A DNA stretch of 64,000 nt from Pterois miles (lineage: Eukaryota; Chordata; Actinopteri; Perciformes; Scorpaenidae): positions 25,474,001 through 25,538,000 of the forward strand of contig CAMQGK010000637.1 of assembly GCA_947000775.1 (NCBI GenBank), in the 5' to 3' direction. A program made the translations under genes and the position numbers. Position 1 is the stretch's first letter. Every line of letters begins with the position of its first letter. The notes beneath the pieces were generated by a model, which did not search any database, was not told the origin of the DNA, and saw nothing but the letters and a program-made list of their open reading frames with translations. Below are positions 56,841 to 64,000 of this stretch, in pieces.

Positions 56841-58285
56841 AACGCTCGTTTATTTTGAAAAGACTGCATGCGCATAATATGTAGAAATTGCCATGTGTTG
56901 CTGGACATTCATAGGAAAATGACTGAAAAAGGAGGAATAACTTTTTCGTATGATATTATACGAACTGTTGCATGAGAATACACTGAATAATGACAGTATA
57001 TAAGAAACTTATTTTTGGGCCAGACTTCTCTGTAATCACTTCCTCCTTCCTTACTGCTCTCTCTGTAGCTGTAGCTCCTTTTGTTGTGCTGGACAGGAAA
57101 GGGTTAAGTTGCCATAGCTGGAACTGTGAAATCTGAGAAGTGACGGAGAAGGAAGGGGAAATTTCTGGGGACCGAAGAAATAGAGGAAGAGCGCTACCAC
57201 AGCGCTACCCTTTGCCCTCCTCCTCTCTGACAGCTCTTTGCCTCTCTGCCGGTAGCTTTCTTCTCCTTTCTGTTTTCTGGGTTTTTGAGTGGCAGCCACC
57301 TCTTTCCGGGGTTAGCGGAGCTCCCCCGAGCTCATAAGCACCTCTAAGAGTCGACATCACGCAAGAGATTACACCTGTGACAGAGAGTGTTTGCCGTCTT
57401 TGCCGGGGGGACTCTTTTCAGGGTTACACCGCTCCAGACTAGGTTCTTTCCCTCTCGGTGTTAAAGCTCAGCAGTAAGCGTTTCCCACTTCCTGTGCAGC
57501 GCTGAATCAGCCTCCAAGAATGTACGAGCACTGACTCACACTTCCTCCTGGATATGACAGAGCTTCCTCTCCACCGCCAACTGATTTAGCCTCCCTCCCC
57601 TCCCTCCCTCCACCCATCTTCCTTTCACTCCCAACACCACCGCCACCCCTCAACCACCCAACCTCCTTCCTCTGACAGTTTAAGGTTCGAGTGGAATAAG
57701 TGACTCCTGGCTCGGCGTGCATGTATGTTTGCTGAGAGGCAGAACATTGACCGACTGCAGCAGCACTGAGGAGGGATAAGTCACTCGTCTCAGTCATCAA
57801 GCATCTGAGTCATTTGAATTTAATTTGTCCTGTCTATATTTAGATGCTTCAGTCTGGCCTTATGATCATTCATTGGAGCAGAACAGATGGGTCTCTGTTG
57901 CACGGCTCAAGCTAACAACAGGTCCACCATTAGCGTCTCCCGGGCAGGTGAACTGCAGTTCAACTCTTAATAAAACAATTAACTGAAAGCCTGGTAAAGT
58001 ATGGAGGATTATAAGCACAGAGATTGATCAAATTAGAAAACAATTTAATAATTTATTACATTATGTTTGCACGTTTAACTTGACCTGTAGTGATGTCAAG
58101 CCATGCAAATTGGATTAATTGTCCAGGTTTTGAGACATCTGTATGTGAGCTTTCCAGCATTGCAATATACTGTATGTGGTCCTCATAGCACTGAAAAATC
58201 ATATTTTAACAGATCCTTTCCAGAAACCGCGTCCACTTTACTTTGTAATCTACGATGGCGTATTAAAGTAATTGCAGGTTAAAAA
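56841..58285. other. Unique DNA, no gene recognised
   Basis: 57040-57480 is GC-richer and ends in a donor-like AGCA then GTAAGC (57474). CTTTTCAG near 57414-57421 could be an acceptor. No frame is convincing. Confidence 0.3.
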
Positions 58286-58289
58286 AAAT

Positions 58290-58500
58290 CTGAAATTCAG
58301 AGAATAAAGTTTTTTGTTTAAGAGAAAAAAAACTTAAAAACTTAAAAAATATTCGCTGAGATTAAAGTTGTAAATTTACAAGAAAGTCCTAAATTTAAGA
58401 AACAAGTTATGTGAAAAAAAAACAAATTTACAGGATTATAAAGTCGTAAATCTATGAGAAAAAAAACAGTACCGTACAATCTCAGTGAAGTTTTTTCTCT
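58290..58500. repeat. Degenerate tandem repeat (AAAGTCGTAAATTTACGAGA-like)
   Basis: Recurring AAAGTTGTAAATTTACAAGA, AAGTCGTAAATCTATGAGAA and poly(A) spacers point to a degenerate unit of about 24 bp of a kind common in teleosts. Confidence 0.55.
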
Positions 58501-58504
58501 GAAT

Positions 58505-60390
58505 ATTACCCCTCTTTTTAATTTTAAACCTACAATGGCACCAATACACTGTCATAGTAATCCATACAGACCGCTGGCAGATTTATAGGGATTATTCTGT
58601 AAAAAGTATGAACCCCATTCACAGTGAGACATTTGCAACCAGAATATTAGTTTTTGAAGGACAAACATCTTTTCATGTTTCAATGCTTTTAACACTATTG
58701 GCAAAATTGCATTAACTCGCATTGTGTTGGGGCATCAGCGAAGTCTCAAAGATAAATTTCTCAAAACTTGACAAAACTGACACTTTAATTTACAGAAATG
58801 CTCTATGCCACGGGGTGCAACAGGAGCTCTTAATGTGTGTACCACTGAAACAAAACTGGTAGATGAAGAATAAAATTGGTGACAAAAAACTTTGCGAATC
58901 GCTTCGCCTCTGCAACGATCAGCTGTACCCACTGTAGCCGTGAGGTAGCCAGAGGGCTACGCTCACATGCACTAAAAACATGCACTCAGAAATGCTTGGA
59001 TTAAAAACACACAGGCAGACATTACTCCTCTATATCTTTACATAGACAATAGTTGTTGGCTGCTATATAAATACTCTGAATACTGTACAGTGAACTTTTA
59101 AATATTACTCAAGTAGAGGTCAACATGCACCGACGTGACACGAACCATTTCAACATGAACACGTTCAAACAAACCATCTCTCAGCTGTTCAGTGATGTTC
59201 TGTAATGCAGTCATAACCTTTTCAGTGATTCTGACTTTCAATGGAAAAGAGTGTCCAAACAGATTTACATTAAATATATCCAACCTGCGATCACACTAAT
59301 GCGTGAAATAGACCCGCCGGTCCACCAGAGAATAGCTGTCAGTGTCACGTTTCGCCTACCTGCAAATAAAAAAACTTAATTGGGCTTAACTCATTAAGAG
59401 CTGAGGGGCCACCGAGAAAAACACTCTCAAACCTGAGCCGTTTTTGAAAACAACCTCCTAAAACCTGAGGATTTCTGAAAAACTTGACAGAATTATCAGT
59501 GTTAACAAAAACCTTTATATCTCAGCCTCTGTAGCAGATAGAAACATGAAATAAAAACCACTTGACAGCTTAGACTTAACAGCTTCGTCCTAAAAAAACA
59601 ACCATTTAAAAAAAAAAAATTACTAACAATAATTAAAAAAAATTAAATATCTGACCCATTTTACTGTGATGTGTTTACATGTCAATGTAAAACTGAAAGT
59701 AGCACTGTAATAAAAAGCTGTAATGTACAAATAATCGTGTCTGTGATACAGTATATAGTCACTATGCAATTATCTTTCTAAAAACGTTTCTAAAACATGT
59801 ACACATTGTGTCCGCTTTTAATGATAGAAACACACAAATGTAGCATCCTGTCTTGATGGGTTAACGTATGCAAACCAAGTAAAACATAAATACAAAAAAC
59901 ATGTCACAAACATCATTGTCATAACATGCACACTGGTCTTGATCCCCAGCTTGTGGTTGAAAGTCCTGTGTGTGTTGGACCCGTCTGCTTCCGCCACAAG
60001 CGCTCTTTCTCACTTTTTATTGTACATCACTAACTCCGAGCATATTGCATAATGCATTGCATTCAGTACTGACTACATGGAGGACAAATGACACACCGAA
60101 AGAAGAACGGCGTTTGTATTACACGCTTGTGCCTCGCACATTATCGTGACATTCACACACACCTTTGTGTACGACCAGGCTGATTTACCACAGACAAACA
60201 AGGGTGGTCTTCTCACCTAACTCTCAATAAGAAGGCAAATAAAGAATTCCCCAAAGTGTTGAACTGTTCCTTTAATCTACTCAAGTAAAAACTGAATTAT
60301 TGATTTGAGAATTGACTGAAAAAGCAGTACATGCTGACTGTTTGTCTGCCTGATAAAACAAGTCGAAACCCAACTATTGTACTATAAACT
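58505..60390. other. Unique AT-rich DNA, nothing recognised
   Basis: No gene or clear repeat family. Short poly(A) runs near 59608 are unremarkable. Confidence 0.4.
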
Positions 60391-60621
60391 ACAGTTACCC
60401 ACGTAGTATGCAGACAGCAGATACAATAGGACGCTGGCACCTCTCTCTGCTGCCTTTTACCTCCCACCTGTAAAAGTAGGCCATTCTCTGACTACTCAAG
60501 TGTGAAGCGGAGGTCTTTTTCTCCGAGCACAGTGGAAAGTTTACCTTGTGACCAAGGTGTGCTGCTGTGCTGATTATGCAAACATCCCACAGCCAGCAGG
60601 AGCCTGTGCACACACCCATAC

Positions 60622-60637
60622 GCATGCATGCATGCAT
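60622..60637. repeat. (GCAT)n short repeat
   Basis: Four GCAT units close to the CRE-like site. Confidence 0.8.
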
Positions 60638-60653
60638 TCACCTGACTCATATA

Positions 60654-60661
60654 TGACGTCA
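60654..60661. promoter_or_regulatory. Full CRE palindrome TGACGTCA
   Basis: A perfect consensus CREB/ATF site. A single 8-mer is expected about once by chance in 64 kb, so function is unproven. Confidence 0.3.
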
Positions 60662-60869
60662 TGTGTGACAGGTGCCTCCGTGGATACGGCAGGACCTGAG
60701 GCGGTGGACGTGCACTTGTGTGTGTGTGTGCGTGTGTGTATGTTGAGTTGTTTGCGGTGTTTACACATAACAGTGCGATTGTTAGCGTGTGCATCACGCG
60801 TCAGGGGAACTGGGAAACAGCGAGCACTAAGAGGAGCCGGCGATGTGACACCGTCATAACCAAGGAAAA

Positions 60870-61380
60870 TGTTGTGCAATACCTGCGTCACTCTGCACCG
60901 GGACAACAGCAGGTCGAAGCTGGGAGCCGGCTGGTCAACCTCTAAACAACATCTGTCATATGGAGCCTGCAGTCAGCACAGAGGCAGCGGTGTAGTGTTG
61001 CTGGTTAGTCAAGGGCCAGTGACTTATACTGCATTAGTAGGTGGAAAGCACCGTACTGTCCAGCAAAGCCAGATAATCTGATGACTGTTGGAGGCACTTC
61101 AGATGACCAAATATTGTGGTATGTTTGTAAAAGGAAGTAACACAACCCCAAATTCAGCTGGCTTTCCTGTATCTGCTCGTTACACACATGCAAACACACT
61201 TAGAAAGAGACAATGATCGATTCTGTCCAATCTCTGTGTTCATTTTTCCTCTCTTGGAGGATGAGGCCAGGTCAGCCGTGAGTCACCCAGAAACAATGCC
61301 CTACAGCAGAAGTAGAAAATGGAAGTGTGTGTCCTAAACTTCTGGGTCTCGGACAGGTGAAATGCTGGGATGAGATGATG
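60870..61380. other. Unique DNA, nothing recognised
   Basis: No supported gene, repeat family or strong signal. Confidence 0.35.
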
Positions 61381-61387
61381 TTGTGTC

Positions 61388-61447
61388 TATAAAAAGAACT
61401 CTCTCATTCACATCCGTTGCAGCGGTGGAGTTTCCCTTGATGCCCAG
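61388..61447 (+). promoter_or_regulatory. Candidate TATA promoter with short first exon
   Basis: TATAAAAAG (61388-61396) is a consensus TATA box. An initiator-like TCATTCACA lies about 15-25 bp further on, and the exon would end CCCAG at 61447 before a consensus donor GTAAGC. Alternatively, CATCCGTTGCAG (ends 61422) could be an acceptor defining a 25-nt microexon. The two readings are mutually exclusive. Confidence 0.3.
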
Positions 61448-61529
61448 GTAAGCAGAGCACCTGTCAGGAAGACCGTTGCTTTATGGCTTAAACTAACATC
61501 AGATTCACCTCATGTTGCCTGCTGCCCGT

Positions 61530-61763
<234 letters not shown>

Positions 61764-61768
61764 GGACA

Positions 61769-61869
61769 TGGCGGACAGGGGCATAAGACATGCGCAGTGT
61801 AACTGAAGCTGAGGTTGTGCATTGATTGGCTCAATTTCAAGGGCCGGCCAGATTTTACTGCGCATGTCT
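61769..61869. promoter_or_regulatory. Inverted NRF-1-like sites around a CCAAT box
   Basis: AGACATGCGCAGT (61786-61798) and its exact inverse ACTGCGCATGTCT (61857-61869) flank a spacer with an inverted CCAAT box in ATTGATTGGCTCAAT and a GGCCGGCC palindrome. ATGGCGG, the YY1 core, lies just upstream near 61769. NRF-1, NF-Y and YY1 motifs cluster in real housekeeping promoters; the combination is suggestive but unproven. A MITE with short TIRs is an alternative. Confidence 0.3.
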
Positions 61870-62084
61870 GCCAACCACCGCCACACGTTAGCTCGGCAGC
61901 TAACAGTGAATAGTGTTGTGAACTAAATGACTTTAGTTCCTTCTAGTTAGTCAGTGTTCAGTGGTTTAGTGTTCGGGGAGTTTATTGTGAAGGGAGGAAC
62001 AGTAGCGGTGAAGCGCTGTTATCAACAAGGGTCTGAACTACAGAGCCTCTGTCTTATTAATATACTATCTAGCTACATCACCAA

Positions 62085-62210
62085 AACGATGTCTGAAAAA
62101 TGTCAGAAAAAGCGTCCAAAAAATATTTGAATAATGTCTGAAAAATATCTGAAAAGATGTCCAAAAAATACCAGAACAATTTCCAAAAAAAATCTGAAAA
62201 ATGTCTGACA
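62085..62210. repeat. Minisatellite, 11-bp unit TGTCTGAAAAA
   Basis: About ten degenerate units (TGTCTGAAAAA, TGTCAGAAAAA, CGTCCAAAAAA, TATCTGAAAAG). Confidence 0.75.
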
Positions 62211-62234
62211 CTTTTCCCACGTGACCTGACGGAT

Positions 62235-63205
62235 CCTGATATGTATCCTTATCCATCATTAGTTTCATCGTTCATATTCAGAGCCTTTCCCCTAGTTTAT
62301 TTAGATGACACTGCAGATATTCATGGCACCAAAATGTGACAAAAAACGACTAAACCGCGCCACTGTGGGCTGATCTGAGCACTGTTTCAAATAAGCAACG
62401 TGAATGTCAGATGGAAACAATATTAAGTTTCATGCTAAAGATCTCGTTTTTTTACCACAATTAGGGGTATTTTAAAAGGGTGGGTCCATTATTTTTTTCA
62501 TCTTTACATCACTCTGTAGCCTCCCAGTGGTGTTTCTTATTTATTCAAATCAGAACATTAATATTTTGGTCGAAGTACGTACATACTTGCATCAAAATGC
62601 TATTTTCTGAAGCCCCTCTCAAAAAGTTTTCCATATGACATGTTTTCTGTTTGAGGACATTCAACATTACATACATCCTCATCCGTCATCATTTTATCAC
62701 TAATATTCAGAGAGTTATTAACGTGAAAAATGTAAACGTTATTTTAACTTGAACAAGTAGTGAGTTTCTTCTCCTAAAGATGTCAAAACATTAGTAATAA
62801 TCCTTATTTTTGTTGGGTGTTTTTAGAATCCAATTAGGAGTATTTTAAAGGGGATCCACCCTCGTATGTTTGGTTTTTAAAGGTTTTTATATCATTCTGC
62901 AGCTTCACAGTGGTGTTATTTATTCATTTATTTAAACCAGAACATTAAATGCTATTTTTCCAAGCCCTTCTACAAACGATTTTCCAGGTAGGTTTCTGCA
63001 TGATGACGTTCTACACATAAACAAACATCTTTATCCATAGTCATCATTACTCACTCATACTCAGCGCTGACCTTTTCCCTAGTTTATTTATAGGACGTTG
63101 CATATACTCATGGCACCAAAATGTGACAGAAAATGACTAAACGGCGCCACTGTGGGCTGATTTGACCACTGTTTCAAATTAGCAACGTGAACCATCAGAT
63201 GGCTG
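62235..63205 (+). repeat. Diverged tandem repeat, unit about 350-430 bp
   Basis: Three landmark sets recur. CACCAAAATGTGACA with CGCCACTGTGGGCTGAT occurs at about 62325-62375 and 63115-63165. TTAGG(G/A)GTATTTTAAA occurs at 62461 and 62835. CATATTCAGAG-like blocks occur near 62271, 62704 and 63058. About two and a half old units are present. Confidence 0.6.
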
Positions 63206-63540
63206 CTGGATTGACCTCTCCGCTGATTGACGATTGTTGTTCGGGTCACGGTGACTCAAGCATAACACAGGAAAGAATTCAAAAGATTTCTGGACACTTG
63301 CCCAGAGTGCCAGTTGGGTTGCCATGTGCATGCTGCAGAAGCCTCCATTCGAATGCTGCCTATATGAGGATCATGTCACAGCTCACAGAGGACTGTCGGG
63401 GTTGTTTTCACGTGGACGTCAAAGACGAGCTGACAGTATTTGTGGACACTGCCACCATGTGGCTCCCCTCCCCAACCTGAGAGCTTTACTCCAACCAACA
63501 GTGATCAGAGGCTTCTCCATCTCACCATCAGCAGCTGGGT
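63187..63540 (+). other. Unrecognised open frame, 97 codons
   Basis: The frame starts at the edge of the tandem repeat, is GC-richer than the flanks and has ordinary composition with many Cys (CCSGHGDSS, CACCRSLH, DCRGCFHVDVKDEL). There is a weak donor near 63540 (GCTGG then GTAAC). No family is recognised, and it may be a fragment or chance. Confidence 0.2.
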
Positions 63541-63544
63541 AACA

Positions 63545-63880
63545 CTCTCTATGTCACTATATGTCTATAATGCATTACAATGCGTTAGAATCTGCTTATA
63601 GCGCTACAAGTACTCAAATATTTATAATGACTTATGAGGTCAAGTATCATAATACTTAATGGTCACTCACTGACTTTTTTGCAAGGATCATAGTGTATTA
63701 TAATTCCCATAGATGTTATACATTATAATATTTATTTAGAAACACAGTTATAATGCATTATATTGTGATTATAAGTTACTCTAAGTGGTCAATTAATACA
63801 AGAAAGGTTTTACTTTTCTTAAAGCAAACAGTAGCCACTTAGAGTTACTTATAATCACATTATAATGCATTATAACAGTT
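63545..63880. mobile_element. AT-rich MITE with near-perfect 42-bp hairpin
   Basis: 63747-63788 and 63835-63876 are inverse copies with only two mismatches in 42 bases. GTTATAATGCATTATA begins one arm and TATAATGCATTATAAC ends the other. Related TCTATAATGCATTACAATG at about 63566 may mark an outer end. Non-coding. Confidence 0.65.
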
Positions 63881-63889
63881 TATACAAGT

Positions 63890-64000
63890 AAAGCTGGAAC
63901 AATTAGTCAATTTCATAATTTTTAGTCATTTTTCAAGATTCATGGTTCTAAATTCACAAAAGTTTGTTGCTGCTTTTCTTTGTATTTTTATTAATAATCT
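63890..64000. mobile_element. Family B-like relic cut by the window end
   Basis: AGCTGGAACAATTAGTCAAT, TAGTCATTTTTCAAG and GTTTGTTGCTGCTTTTCTTT match the start of the family B/related hAT element. The rest lies outside the window. Confidence 0.45.

Overview
This window reads as non-coding DNA from a ray-finned, probably percomorph, fish. The reasons are: about twenty long (CA)n/(GT)n arrays; (GA)n, (TA)n and (TTA)n arrays; many short non-autonomous DNA transposons with the AT-rich, self-complementary ends typical of teleost hAT-type MITEs; LINE and SINE tails of the kind spread through teleost genomes; and vertebrate-style CpG depletion broken by one CpG-dense island. No complete protein-coding gene, rRNA or CRISPR array can be supported. 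Nearly all long open frames run through low-complexity repeats (CA, GA or CT-rich arrays read as THTHTH, CVCVCV, SLSLSL or RERERE).

Layout. 0-3 kb: a large foldback element, then undistinguished DNA. 3.3-5.6 kb: a dense microsatellite cluster, with a purine-rich exon-like segment ending in a good splice donor at 3940. 8.3-8.8 kb: a CpG island running into another donor; the best promoter/first-exon candidate here. 9.1-10.3 kb: a roughly 1 kb GA-rich homopurine tract. 11.6-12.5 kb: a possible small exon and a GC-rich unique block. 12.7-16.4 kb: four DNA-transposon relics side by side. 17-24 kb: more relics and microsatellites. 25.5-27.6 kb: a promoter-like purine-rich zone with a candidate coding first exon (26420-26520), long poly(G) tracts and CCAAT boxes. 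28-34 kb: relics and microsatellites. 34.9-36.6 kb: three candidate + strand exons in 1.6 kb. 39.7-44.3 kb: relics and two adjoining minisatellites. 45.8-51.8 kb: LINE/SINE remnants. 51.8-56.8 kb: a 1.7 kb relic with a 13-unit minisatellite and a 0.7 kb CCTAAACC-type array. 57-61 kb: mostly unique. 61.4-64 kb: two promoter-like motif clusters, an old tandem repeat and a hairpin MITE.

The most distinctive feature is two unrelated dispersed element families that each carry an internal tandem array. Family J has a unit of about 55 bp with a GCAGC...GCTGC inverted core. It is present four times, in both orientations, with about 9, 2, 8 and 13 units. Family K has a 27-30 bp unit built on CCTAAACCTAA, which has grown into a higher-order array (218 bp period) at one locus. 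The two arrays abut at about 41.88 kb. This looks like transposon-seeded minisatellite formation.

The scattered exon-like segments, mostly on the + strand and several resembling alternative first exons, would fit the 5' part of a large gene with long introns. I do not recognise the gene and give no symbol. Family letters A-K are my own labels; assignment to the hAT superfamily rests on general resemblance and was not checked against a repeat library.
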